The notes under the pieces: generated by a model
What the model saw: the letters and a program-made list of their open reading frames with translations, nothing else
Databases searched by the model: none
What the model was told of the DNA's origin: nothing
Assembly (NCBI GenBank): GCA_904419525.1
Contig: CAJFRT010000016.1
Span: 1-50,576 of the forward strand
Origin: Candidatus Gallimonas merdae
GTDB lineage: Bacteria; Bacillota; Clostridia; Christensenellales; Borkfalkiaceae
Length of the DNA: 50,576 bases
Direction of reading: 5' to 3'
In this document: in pieces, positions 1 to 8,461 of the stretch
Numbering within the stretch: the first letter of the stretch is position 1
Layout: every line of letters starts with the position of its first letter
Translations under genes and position numbers: made by a program

Positions 1-84
1 ATTAACGCCAGGCCTAAGAAAGTTTTGCATTACCATACACCACAAGATTTGTTCATTGAAAATCTCTCTTTGTGTTGCACTTAG
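1..84 (+). CDS. IS30-family transposase, C-terminal end only (cut by window edge)
   Basis: The open frame enters from the left edge and ends in TAG after 27 codons. It contains N-x-RPRK followed by a YHTP-x-DLF motif, the typical C-terminus of IS30-family transposases (family form RPRK-x-LGY-x-TP-x-E-x-F). Only the tail is visible, so neither intactness nor the catalytic DDE residues can be judged. The match rests on a short but characteristic motif. Confidence 0.7.
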   Translation: MNARPKKVLHYHTPQDLFIENLSLCCT

Positions 85-105
85 TTTGACAATTCATCCA
101 GTGCA
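82..105. mobile_element. Probable right end of the IS30-type element
   Basis: Just after the transposase stop the sequence runs TTTGACAATTCATC. IS30-family elements usually end within a few tens of bases of the stop with an inverted repeat of this kind. The exact end cannot be fixed because the left end of the element lies outside the window. From here to about position 240 there is only GC-rich sequence with no gene I can support. Confidence 0.4.
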
Positions 106-239
106 GAGAGATGTTCTGCGGCTGCGCCTTGAAAGCGTCGGCAGCGGAAGGGGTTGCGGAGGAGGGCGGGGAAGAAAAGGCCCGCTGCCTCGCACGACCT
201 CCGGAGAATGCCGGATTTCTCACCCCCTCTCAGCGCAGC

Positions 240-264
240 AAAAAAGCCCGCACAAGGCGGGCCT
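240..264 (-). terminator. Rho-independent terminator of tRNA-Ser
   Basis: Read on the minus strand, a GCCCGC/GCGGGC stem with a short TTGT-type loop is followed by six T. It lies directly downstream of the tRNA-Ser 3' end. Confidence 0.8.
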
Positions 265-268
265 TTGC

Positions 269-359
269 TGGCGCAGAGAAGAGGATTCGAACCTCCGGAC
301 GAGTCACCCCCGTCACACGATTTCCAATCGTGCTCCTTAAACCACTCAGACATCTCTGC
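269..359 (-). tRNA. tRNA-Ser(GGA)
   Basis: The minus strand folds as a class II tRNA with a long variable arm. The acceptor stem is GCAGAGA paired with TCTCTGC, then a G discriminator and an encoded CCA. The anticodon loop TTGGAAA sits on a CACGA/TCGTG stem and gives anticodon GGA. The T-arm contains GGTTCGAATCC. Its own promoter lies just upstream and a terminator just downstream, so it looks like a single-gene unit. Confidence 0.95.
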
Positions 360-373
360 ATGGAACAAAAGCC

Positions 374-402
374 ATTTTACAACAATTCCGGGAAAAATGC
401 AA
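374..402 (-). promoter_or_regulatory. Promoter of tRNA-Ser
   Basis: On the minus strand, TTGCAT and TAAAAT are separated by exactly 17 bases. Transcription would start about eight bases before the mature tRNA 5' end. Confidence 0.65.
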
Positions 403-565
403 CTTCTTTTCGGCCGCTTTCGTGACTTTTTCGGCGCAAAATATATTTTTCTTTCCGCGTCGGGAAAGCCATGCCGTCAATGGGAGGGAATATATCGTAA
501 AAAGGTAAATTTTAGCGAAAACTGAAACATTTGAAAAAAAAGTAAAAATATTTTTGCTGAGACTA

Positions 566-594
566 TTGCCGAATGCAAAAAAATGTGCTATAAT
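566..594 (+). promoter_or_regulatory. Sigma-A promoter of the GH51 gene
   Basis: TTGCCG and a perfect TATAAT are separated by 17 bases, about 35 bases upstream of the GH51 start codon. The rest of the stretch between tRNA-Ser and this gene is AT-rich and holds no gene I can support. Confidence 0.75.
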
Positions 595-629
595 ACAGAT
601 GCTTGGGAAAGCGGAAGGGGGGAAGAAAG

Positions 630-3059
630 ATGAAAAAGAGGATTTCCGCGCTGGTTGTTTCCGGAGTGATGGGAATGGCGATGCTTCTCGGCGCCTGTGC
701 GCCGAAGGAGGCACCCTTTGTCCCTGAAACGCCGGACGCCGAAGCGCCCGCGTTTGCGAATGCAGACGCCACACTTTCACTGACAGGCGCGATCGATAAG
801 TCGGGTGAGGCAAACCGCATCTCTTCCGATCTGTTCGGCCTGTTTCTGGAAGATATCAACTATGCTTCTTTTGCGCTCGATGACAATCTGCTGATCAACA
901 GCTCGTTTGAAAATACGATAACGGCCTATACGGGTACTTACGGGGAGCCGACGTACGGCTGGACGGCCGGCGGCGGGGCTTCGATCTCCGTAACGAGCGG
1001 TCAGGGCGGCGTGCTTTCGGATAATTCCGATTTCGGAAACGTGAACAACAGCTATCTCTCCGTCTCGCAGCAGGGCGGCGGCACGCTTCAGAACAGCGGC
1101 CACTCCGCAGTGCCCATGGCGGTGGAGCAGGGCGTCGGCTACGTCTTTTCCGCCTTCATCAAGGGGTATTCCGGAAAGATCACGCTTGAGATCAGAGACG
1201 CGAACACGGTCTATGCGTCGGGGGAAGTCAATCCGAGCGGTTCCGGTTGGGTGAAATATCAGACGACGCTGACGGCCAATGCCTCTGCGGACAGCGGTCT
1301 GCGCTTTGTCATGACCTTTGAAAGCGGCGGAACGGTCTGTCTGGACAACGTCATGCTCGAAACGCAGGACAAAAACGAAGCGACCGGCATCAAGAGTTAT
1401 CTCTATGACGCGATTGCGGCGCTCTCGCCCAAGTTCTTCCGGTTCCCCGGCGGATGCATCATCGAGGGCCTGGACGATACAAGTTATTATGATTGGAAAA
1501 ATTCGATCGGCGCGGTGGCAAAGGACGGCGACGATACCGTCCCCGCGTTCACGTACACACGGAACGTGGACGGCCGGGAAGAGGAGGTCACCACGTACGG
1601 CGAGCAGGCGACGCGCACGCCGAACACCAATCTCTGGGGCTATGACAATGTGGGCAGGCGCGCAACGGCCTATTATCAGATGGAGTACGGCCTCGGATTT
1701 TACGAGTATTTCCTTCTGTGCGAAGAGCTCGGCGCCAAGGCGATCCCCATCGTCAACTGCGGCCTGAGCTGCATGGTGCGCACGTCGCAGGCGCTCAACG
1801 GCCGCCACGGGGGAAAGATCGACGATTTCATTCAGGATGCGTTCGATCTGGTGGCGTTTGCCAAGGGCGACCCGAACTCCTCCGATCCCGATGAGGCCTA
1901 CTGGGCGCAAGTTCGCGTGAACATGGGGCATGCCGAGCCGTTCGAGATGGATTATCTCGGCATCGGCAACGAGCAGTGCGGCTACTATTACGAGGACTAT
2001 TACGAAAAGTTCGTCGAGGCCTTCACCGAAAAAGCAAAGGAGAACAGCCTTTACGGAAGCGTGCGTCTGATCGTCGGCAACTGCACGATGTTCACGCACT
2101 GTGAAAATCCGAACGATCCCGATGCACCCAACGGACACAGAAAGGGCGCCGCGCAGACGGCTGCCGAGGCCTATGTGAACGACGACAATGCCGCGGGGCT
2201 GTACCGCGTTGCCGATTATGGCGTCGTCGATCAGCACTATTACGTCAATTATACCGATCTGTTCTATCATCACGATCTGTATGACGGCTATGCCCGTCCC
2301 GACGATTCTCCTTTCGGATACTATGATGTGTTCGTCGGCGAGTACGCCGCGAATACCGATATCGTGCGTTCGCCGGGCGGGGATAACATCGTCTATGAAT
2401 CGACGAACGATACCGCGAACACGCGGTTTGACGACGGCGACACGAGCAACTGGCTGAACGCGCTCGCGGAAGCGGCGATGATGACGGGCTTTGAGCGGAA
2501 CGGCGACATTGTAAAACTTGCCGCGTATGCACCCATGTTCGGAAATCTGCGCGGGACCCGCCAGTGGGCTGTGGATATGATGTATTATACCAACACCGCG
2601 CTCGTCCGTACGCCGAGCTACTATGTCCAGCAGCTCTTCATGCAGAACAGCGGCGATTACAAGGTGCAGTCCGAACTGACGTTTGCGTCCGGCAGCGCGC
2701 CCACCCTGACGTTTGAGGGAAGCGGTACGCGGGGGGACGCCTCCCGCACGGTGGATCAGATCTACTATGTGGTGAGCGCGGACGAGGAGACCGGCGACAT
2801 TCTGATCAAGATCGTCAATGCAGGGGAAAGTTCCGTCAGATTCAATTTCTCGCTTGCGGGAATGGAGGGGATCCAGCTCGCAGATATCGCGGGAGTGCGC
2901 GAAGTCCTGGGCTATGACTATACGGACGAGAACGCGCTCGATGCGGAGAACGTCATGGCGCAGCCGGCACATACGATCGGCGCGTTTACGGACGGAAATA
3001 CATTCGGGTATGAGATCAAAGCGCTGAGCGTCACGGCGATCCGTGTGCGCACGCGCTGA
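630..3059 (+). CDS. Secreted lipoprotein alpha-L-arabinofuranosidase, GH51
   Basis: The 809-residue product would release terminal arabinofuranosyl groups from arabinan, arabinoxylan or arabinogalactan at the cell surface. A lipoprotein signal ends in LLGAC with the lipid cysteine at residue 23. Residues about 80-245 form a CBM4/9-like beta-sandwich. The catalytic barrel follows, with FRFPGGC near 270, the acid/base Glu448 in GIGNEQCG and the nucleophile Glu571 in FVGEYAAN, both typical of GH51. The start at 630 is preferred over an upstream TTG because it has a GGGGGGAAG ribosome site and begins the signal peptide. It is monocistronic, with its own promoter and a following hairpin. Family assignment is strong; the exact arabinose polymer is unknown. 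Confidence 0.9.
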   Translation: MKKRISALVVSGVMGMAMLLGACAPKEAPFVPETPDAEAPAFANADATLSLTGAIDKSGEANRISSDLFGLFLEDINYASFALDDNLLINSSFENTITAYTGTYGEPTYGWTAGGGASISVTSGQGGVLSDNSDFGNVNNSYLSVSQQGGGTLQNSGHSAVPMAVEQGVGYVFSAFIKGYSGKITLEIRDANTVYASGEVNPSGSGWVKYQTTLTANASADSGLRFVMTFESGGTVCLDNVMLETQDKNEATGIKSYLYDAIAALSPKFFRFPGGCIIEGLDDTSYYDWKNSIGAVAKDGDDTVPAFTYTRNVDGREEEVTTYGEQATRTPNTNLWGYDNVGRRATAYYQMEYGLGFYEYFLLCEELGAKAIPIVNCGLSCMVRTSQALNGRHGGKIDDFIQDAFDLVAFAKGDPNSSDPDEAYWAQVRVNMGHAEPFEMDYLGIGNEQCGYYYEDYYEKFVEAFTEKAKENSLYGSVRLIVGNCTMFTHCENPNDPDAPNGHRKGAAQTAAEAYVNDDNAAGLYRVADYGVVDQHYYVNYTDLFYHHDLYDGYARPDDSPFGYYDVFVGEYAANTDIVRSPGGDNIVYESTNDTANTRFDDGDTSNWLNALAEAAMMTGFERNGDIVKLAAYAPMFGNLRGTRQWAVDMMYYTNTALVRTPSYYVQQLFMQNSGDYKVQSELTFASGSAPTLTFEGSGTRGDASRTVDQIYYVVSADEETGDILIKIVNAGESSVRFNFSLAGMEGIQLADIAGVREVLGYDYTDENALDAENVMAQPAHTIGAFTDGNTFGYEIKALSVTAIRVRTR

Positions 3060-3071
3060 TCCTTTGCCAAG

Positions 3072-3094
3072 GCATAAAGCGTAACACTTTATGC
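3072..3094. other. Small hairpin downstream of the GH51 gene
   Basis: GCATAAAG and CTTTATGC form an 8-bp perfect stem around a seven-base loop. There is no T-tract, so it is more likely an mRNA end stabiliser than a terminator. Confidence 0.4.
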
Positions 3095-3110
3095 AAACTA
3101 TATGGGGGGA

Positions 3111-3140
3111 GACCCGCGCATTCCGTCGAATGCGCGGGTC
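3111..3140 (+). terminator. Probable terminator of the GH51 gene
   Basis: A 12-bp perfect stem (GACCCGCGCATT paired with its complement) around a six-base loop is followed by TTGCTGT, a weak T-tract. Confidence 0.6.
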
Positions 3141-3215
3141 TTGCTGTATCTGCGGCCCGCGGTCGGGCGTGCTTCAAAAAAATATTTTTCCGCGCGGAGA
3201 AACGGGCAAGAATGA

Positions 3216-3244
3216 TTGACGAAGCGCGCGCATTCGTGTATAAT
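3216..3244 (+). promoter_or_regulatory. Promoter of prs
   Basis: TTGACG and TATAAT are separated by 17 bases. The predicted transcript has a leader of about 120 bases before the prs start. Confidence 0.75.
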
Positions 3245-3372
3245 AACTTATGCGGATCACGGCGCGGAAGAGGGGAATGAGGAGCGCCGTGCAAGAGGTT
3301 TGCGGCAGAAAATTCGCGCTGCTCCGACTGCCCGGCATGGGCGGCGGCTGCGCAGAAAATACAGGAGATGGC

Positions 3373-4320
3373 ATGATCACACACGGTAACGAAATCAAAC
3401 TGTTTGCTGGCAACTCAAACAGACCCCTCGCGGAGGCGATCGCGGCCAAGCTGAATACGGCGCTCGGCGCGATCGAAGTGGGCAAGTTCTCGGACGGGGA
3501 AACAAGCGTGCATATCGCGGAGACGGTGCGCGGGCGCGACCTGTTCATCATTCAGTCCACATCGACGCCCGTCAACGACAATCTGATGGAACTTCTCATC
3601 ATGATCGACGCGGCAAAGCGCGCTTCGGCGGGCCGTATCACGGCAGTCATGCCCTATTTCGGCTATGCGCGTCAGGACAGAAAGGCGCGTTCGCGCGATC
3701 CCATCACGGCGAAGCTCGTTGCCGATCTTCTGACGTCTGCCGGCGCAGACCGCGTGCTCACGATGGACCTGCACGCCGCGCAGATCCAGGGATTTTTTAA
3801 CATTCCCGTGGACAATCTTCTCGGCGGGCCCACGCTCTACAACTATTTTGCGGAGCACATGGACGAAAACTTCATCGTCGTTTCGCCCGACGTGGGCAGC
3901 GTCAACCGCGCGCGCAAGGTGGCGGAACGCCTCGGCTGTCCGATGGCGATCATCGATAAGCGCCGTCCCCGTGCCAACGTGATGGAAGTCATGAACATCA
4001 TCGGCAATGTGGAGGGGAAAAAGTGTCTGCTTGTGGACGACATGATCGACACGGGCGGCACCATTGTACAGGGCGCTCAGGCGCTCGTGGACGCGGGTGC
4101 GACCAATATCTACGCATGTTGTACGCACGCGGTGCTCTCCGGCCCCGCCATCGAGCGCATTGAAAAATCTCCCATCGAGGAGCTCGTGATGCTCGATACC
4201 ATTCATCTTCCTGAGGAGAAGATGCTGCCAAAGATGAAGATCATCACGACGGCGGACATCTTTGCCGCGGCGATCGAGAACGTCTATCTCGACAAGCCGA
4301 TGAGCAAGATCTACGACTGA
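3373..4320 (+). CDS. prs: Ribose-phosphate pyrophosphokinase
   Basis: Prs makes PRPP from ribose 5-phosphate and ATP in the cytoplasm, feeding purine, pyrimidine, histidine, tryptophan and NAD synthesis. The 315-residue product has the usual length and the family opening ([17 protein letters not shown]). FSDGE lies near residue 37, the [10 protein letters not shown] flexible-loop region near 95, and the PRPP-binding motif [10 protein letters not shown] near 220. The frame is open upstream to 3250, but ATG 3373 has an AGGAG site six bases away and matches where the family begins. A strong terminator follows, so prs is its own unit although it sits next to pth-mfd, a common Firmicute arrangement. 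Confidence 0.97.
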   Translation: MITHGNEIKLFAGNSNRPLAEAIAAKLNTALGAIEVGKFSDGETSVHIAETVRGRDLFIIQSTSTPVNDNLMELLIMIDAAKRASAGRITAVMPYFGYARQDRKARSRDPITAKLVADLLTSAGADRVLTMDLHAAQIQGFFNIPVDNLLGGPTLYNYFAEHMDENFIVVSPDVGSVNRARKVAERLGCPMAIIDKRRPRANVMEVMNIIGNVEGKKCLLVDDMIDTGGTIVQGAQALVDAGATNIYACCTHAVLSGPAIERIEKSPIEELVMLDTIHLPEEKMLPKMKIITTADIFAAAIENVYLDKPMSKIYD

Positions 4321-4327
4321 ACCTTTC

Positions 4328-4361
4328 CCGCCGCGCACGGATTGTGCGCGGCGGTCTTTTT
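4328..4361 (+). terminator. Rho-independent terminator of prs
   Basis: An 11-bp GC-rich perfect stem (CCGCCGCGCAC and its complement) around a five-base loop is followed by TCTTTTT. It partly overlaps sequence upstream of pth but ends well before the pth start. Confidence 0.9.
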
Positions 4362-4401
4362 CGGAACGCGCCTGCGGGCGGCGGACTATTACGGAGTGTC
4401 T

Positions 4402-4965
4402 ATGTTTCTCATTGTCGGGCTCGGAAATCCAGAGGAAAAATATGCCAGGACCTTCCACAATATGGGGTTCCTCGCCGCAGCCGATGCGGCGGAGCTGCTT
4501 GGCGTCAGATTCAGAAAAAAGGAATGCGAAGCGAGCATCGCCGAGGCGTTTATCGGGGGCGAAAAGGTGATCATTGCCCGTCCGCTCACCTACATGAACG
4601 CTTCGGGCCGCGCCGTAAAGCAGCTGATGGCGCGCTATAAAGTGTCGCCTTCGGAACTGGTCGTCATTTACGACGATTACGACCTGCCCAAGGGGCATGT
4701 CCGGATCCGTCCGTCCGGCAGCGCGGGCACGCACAACGGCATGCGTTCCGTGATCGCGGAGACGGGGATCTCCGACTTTGCGCGGATCCGCATCGGGATC
4801 CGCGATGAGAGCGTGAACATTCCGATCATCAACTATGTGTTGTGCGATGTCAGAAAAGAGGACTACGATCTCTTTGCCTCCGCTTGCCGCAGGGCGGCCG
4901 AGGCGGCCGTCTGCCTGGCGCGCGGGGAGCGCATGGATCTTGTGATGGGCAGGTACAACGGATGA
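4402..4965 (+). CDS. pth: Peptidyl-tRNA hydrolase
   Basis: Pth recycles peptidyl-tRNA that drops off stalled ribosomes by cleaving the ester bond. The 187-residue product has normal family length. It opens with FLIVGLGNPEEKYARTFHNMGF, which carries the catalytic His about 20 residues in. It continues with RPLTYMNASG near residue 67 and YDDYDLPKGHVRIRPSGSAGTHNGMRS near 92-118, all family hallmarks. The start at 4402 follows an ACGGAG site; the open frame before it overlaps the prs terminator and is not coding. Its stop overlaps the mfd start by ATGA, implying translational coupling. Confidence 0.96.
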   Translation: MFLIVGLGNPEEKYARTFHNMGFLAAADAAELLGVRFRKKECEASIAEAFIGGEKVIIARPLTYMNASGRAVKQLMARYKVSPSELVVIYDDYDLPKGHVRIRPSGSAGTHNGMRSVIAETGISDFARIRIGIRDESVNIPIINYVLCDVRKEDYDLFASACRRAAEAAVCLARGERMDLVMGRYNG

Positions 4966-7900
4966 GCATGAGAGGTTTTTTTTCGTTCGATGCCCTGAAC
5001 GGCGATTATCCGCTGCTCGGCGCCGCGGTCTCGAACGAAATTCCCGTGGCGGTGTCCGGCGTATCCGATGCCCAGAAATATTTTATAGCCTCGCTGTTTG
5101 CGGGGCGTATTGTCTATTTGACGGCGGACGCGCTCGCGGCGCAGCGGGCGGCGGAGGCGATCCGCGCGCTTTCCGGGAAACGGGTGGCTCTGCTCGCCCC
5201 CAAGGACGAGGTGCTCACCTATCGGAAAGCGGGCTCCAAGGATGCGCTCTACAAGCGCCTCACCGCTCTTGCCGAATGGCAGGCCGGGGCGGACGTGCTG
5301 GTTGCGGACATCGAAGCGGCGGCGCAGCTCGTCCCCGCGCGCCTTCCCGTCTTTCATCTTGAAACGGGCAAGGAACGCGAAATGCAAACCCTGATCGGGG
5401 AACTGACTGCGGCCGGATATGTGCGCGAGTATTCTCCCGAGAGCCGCGGCGCGTTTGCCGTCCGCGGGGACGTGCTGGATATCTGGCCCGTCAACGCCGA
5501 ACATCCCGTGCGCATTGATTTTTTCGGGGACGAAGTCGAGAGCATCAAGCCGTACGACGAGGTCACGGGCGAGCGGTATGAAAAGTGTTCCGCCATCGAC
5601 ATCGCCGCGGCAACGGACGTCGTGTTTGCCGCGGGGGAACGGGAGCGCGTCCTGGCGGCGCTTCGCGCCGAGTGCAGACGGGCGGAATCTTCGGCGGCCT
5701 TTTCGCGCCTGCAGACGATCGCAGAGGACATCGAGGCGGGGAACGTCACGGACTTTATTCTGCCGCTTCTGGAAAATTCACGCGATCTTTTTTCCGTACT
5801 GCCCAGGGACACCCTGCTCGTGCTGGACGAATGTAAACTCATGCGCGACAAGCTGGAAGGGCTTTACAAGGAGCATTTTGAACGGTTCGGCGAACTGCGG
5901 AAGGGCGGCGAGGTCATGTCGTTCTCGTCCGGACAGCTTGCACCGGCCGAACGCATGGAAAATTTTTCCGATTTCCGCACGGTCGCGCTCCAGACGTTTT
6001 CGGGAAACACCTACTTTTTTCAGCCGCTCAGGCTGTTCAGTTTTACGTCAACGCCTGCGCGCAGGTATCTCGGTTCGCTTCCCGATCTCATCACCGATCT
6101 GAAGGCGTGGAAACGGACGGGATACCGCGTCATGCTCTGGTGCGGAACGCCGGAGCGCGCGCAGAAGATGTGCGAGACGCTTTCGGAGGAATATCTCCCC
6201 GTCCGTCCGCTCCCTGCAAAATTGCAGGAGCTTGCGGACATCGCCGTGCTGGAAGAACCGCTCGAAAAGGGCTTCGTCCTGCACGAAAACAAGCTGGCCG
6301 TCATCGGCTCTGCGGACATCTTTCCGAAAGCGGCCGGAGCAAGGCGCATCAGGCGCAAGCGGGGCGATCTCTTCTTTGCCCCGGAGATCGGCGATTATGC
6401 CGTGCATGAGACGTACGGCGTGGGCAAGGTCACGGGCGTAGAGCGCATCGAGACGACGGACGGCACCAAGGAATATGTCTCGCTCGTCTATAAGGGGGGC
6501 GATGTTCTGCATGTCCCCGTCGAGCAGATGGACGTGCTGTCCAAGTACATGGGGGGAGACGATCCGGCGCTCTCCAAAATCGGCGGCGGCGAGTTCGAGC
6601 GCGTCAAGGCGCGCGTCAGGGCCTCGCTGAAAAAACTTGCCTTTGACCTGAAAGCGCTCTACGCCGAACGGCAGGAGAAAAAGGGCTACGTCTTTCCCGA
6701 CTATTCTGAGGAGATGGACGAGTTCATCGCGGCATTTCCGTATGAGGATACGCCCGATCAGGCGGCCTCCACGCAGGAGATCCTGGCGGACATGCGCTCC
6801 GGAAAAGTCATGGACAGACTTTTGTGCGGCGACGTCGGGTTCGGAAAGACGGAAGTCGCGCTGCGCGCGGTCTATCTGTGCGTGCTCGCAGGCAGACAGG
6901 CGGCGCTCATGTGTCCGTCTACCGTGCTCTCCGAACAGCATTTTACGACCGCGACCGAACGCATGAAGGAGTTCGGCGTGCGCGTTGCGTGTCTCAACCG
7001 GTTCCGCACGGATAAGGAGACGGCGGAGATCCTCCGCGGTCTGGAAAACGGCACGGTGGATCTGGTGGTGGGAACGCACAGGCTTCTCTCTTCCGACGTA
7101 AAGTTCCGCGATCTCGGTTTGCTTGTTCTCGACGAAGAGCAGAGGTTCGGCGTCGAACACAAGGAAAAGATCAAAAATTACAAGCGGGACGTCGACTGCC
7201 TGACCATGACGGCGACGCCCATTCCGCGCACACTGCATCTGTCCCTTTCGGGCATTCGCGATATCTCCACCATACAGACGCCGCCGCATGCCCGTCTGCC
7301 CGTACAGACCTACGTCGCGGAGGAGACGGAGACGCTCGTGCGGGACGCGATCGTGCGCGAGATCGCCCGCGGCGGGCAGGTCTTTGTGCTGTACAATCGC
7401 GTGGAGAGCATCTACAATTACGCAAAACGCCTGTCCGAGATCGTTCCCGAAGCGCGCATCTGTGTGGCGCACGGACGCATGGACAAGGCCGCGCTCGAAA
7501 AAAACGTCTTCGGTTTCTATCGCGGGGAGTATGACGTGCTCGTCACGACGACGATCATCGAAAACGGGATCGACCTGCCCAACGCGAATACGCTCGTCGT
7601 CATCGATGCGGACCGGCTTGGCATTTCTCAGCTCTATCAGCTCCGGGGCAGGGTGGGGCGCGGAACGCGGCTCGCGCATGCCTATTTCACCTATAAGCCG
7701 GAGCGCGTGATGACTTCGGCTGCGGCCGAACGGCTGAAAGCCATCATGCAGTTCACGGAACTCGGTTCGGGGTACAAGATCGCCATGCGCGATCTTGAGA
7801 TCCGCGGCGCGGGAAACGTTCTCGGTGCCGAACAGCACGGACACATGGATAAGGTGGGCTATGAGCTCTATGCCAAGATCCTCAAAGAGGAGCTCACGGG

Positions 7901-8357
7901 CGAGCGCCAGGAGAGCGTCGATCTCGACATCAAGGCAACGGCTTATATTCCGGAACAGTACGTGGAATCGGGCGCAGGGCGCATGGACTGCTACAAGCAG
8001 ATCGCGGATATCCGCACGCTTGCCGACTACAAGCGCGTCTGCCGTTCGATGGAAGAAACGTACGGCCCGCTTCCGCCCGAGACGCTCAATCTGCTCGTTA
8101 TCGCCGTTCTGAAGAGCTATGCCGCTCCGTTCGGCGTCAGAAAGATCACGGTGGGCAGAAAGGGGGGTGCGCTGGAATTTCCGTCGCTCTCCTCGCTCGG
8201 CGACAAGGGATTGGCTGCCGCGATGGAAAAGTTCGCGGGCAGTGTCGGGCTGGATATGACGAGCGCGCCCGTCATCACCTTCCGTCCGCAGGCCGACGGC
8301 GGAAAAACGATGATCCTCATGACAAAATTTTTGAAGTTTGCGCGAAGTTTTGCCTGA
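4962..8357 (+). CDS. mfd: Transcription-repair coupling factor
   Basis: Mfd displaces RNA polymerase stalled at DNA lesions and recruits UvrA. The 1131-residue product is close to family length. Residues 1-300 are the UvrB-homology region. A CarD-like RNA-polymerase-interaction domain lies near 470-540 (GDYAVHETYGVGKV). The helicase motor follows, with Walker A GDVGFGKTE (Lys629), DEEQ at 724 and TATPIPRTL soon after. The C-terminal TRCF domain is present. The start overlaps the pth stop; an upstream in-frame ATG inside pth is ignored because it would add 40 residues with no family match. Translation is probably coupled to pth. Confidence 0.97.
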   Translation: MSMRGFFSFDALNGDYPLLGAAVSNEIPVAVSGVSDAQKYFIASLFAGRIVYLTADALAAQRAAEAIRALSGKRVALLAPKDEVLTYRKAGSKDALYKRLTALAEWQAGADVLVADIEAAAQLVPARLPVFHLETGKEREMQTLIGELTAAGYVREYSPESRGAFAVRGDVLDIWPVNAEHPVRIDFFGDEVESIKPYDEVTGERYEKCSAIDIAAATDVVFAAGERERVLAALRAECRRAESSAAFSRLQTIAEDIEAGNVTDFILPLLENSRDLFSVLPRDTLLVLDECKLMRDKLEGLYKEHFERFGELRKGGEVMSFSSGQLAPAERMENFSDFRTVALQTFSGNTYFFQPLRLFSFTSTPARRYLGSLPDLITDLKAWKRTGYRVMLWCGTPERAQKMCETLSEEYLPVRPLPAKLQELADIAVLEEPLEKGFVLHENKLAVIGSADIFPKAAGARRIRRKRGDLFFAPEIGDYAVHETYGVGKVTGVERIETTDGTKEYVSLVYKGGDVLHVPVEQMDVLSKYMGGDDPALSKIGGGEFERVKARVRASLKKLAFDLKALYAERQEKKGYVFPDYSEEMDEFIAAFPYEDTPDQAASTQEILADMRSGKVMDRLLCGDVGFGKTEVALRAVYLCVLAGRQAALMCPSTVLSEQHFTTATERMKEFGVRVACLNRFRTDKETAEILRGLENGTVDLVVGTHRLLSSDVKFRDLGLLVLDEEQRFGVEHKEKIKNYKRDVDCLTMTATPIPRTLHLSLSGIRDISTIQTPPHARLPVQTYVAEETETLVRDAIVREIARGGQVFVLYNRVESIYNYAKRLSEIVPEARICVAHGRMDKAALEKNVFGFYRGEYDVLVTTTIIENGIDLPNANTLVVIDADRLGISQLYQLRGRVGRGTRLAHAYFTYKPERVMTSAAAERLKAIMQFTELGSGYKIAMRDLEIRGAGNVLGAEQHGHMDKVGYELYAKILKEELTGERQESVDLDIKATAYIPEQYVESGAGRMDCYKQIADIRTLADYKRVCRSMEETYGPLPPETLNLLVIAVLKSYAAPFGVRKITVGRKGGALEFPSLSSLGDKGLAAAMEKFAGSVGLDMTSAPVITFRPQADGGKTMILMTKFLKFARSFA

Positions 8358-8374
8358 TTTTCACCGCGAAATCA

Positions 8375-8403
8375 TTGCGAAAATTAAGGAAATAAGCTAT
8401 AAT
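8375..8403 (+). promoter_or_regulatory. Promoter of the parvulin-like lipoprotein and uppP
   Basis: TTGCGA and TATAAT are separated by 17 bases, with the -35 starting 18 bases after the mfd stop and the -10 about 60 bases before the next start codon. Confidence 0.75.
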
Positions 8404-8461
8404 AGACGAGTATACGAGAAAAACGCGGGAAGTGCCCCGCGGAAACTGTCCGGAGTAAAAG

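Noticed and set aside
777..2972. Minus-strand open frame of 731 codons opposite the GH51 gene
   Set aside because: It is a shadow of a well-supported GH51 enzyme and has no domain of its own. The similar frames at 8384-10711, 6048-7844 and 22393-23871 were rejected for the same reason.
3250..3372. Upstream extension of prs
   Set aside because: The added residues do not match the family, and the ATG at 3373 has a good ribosome site.
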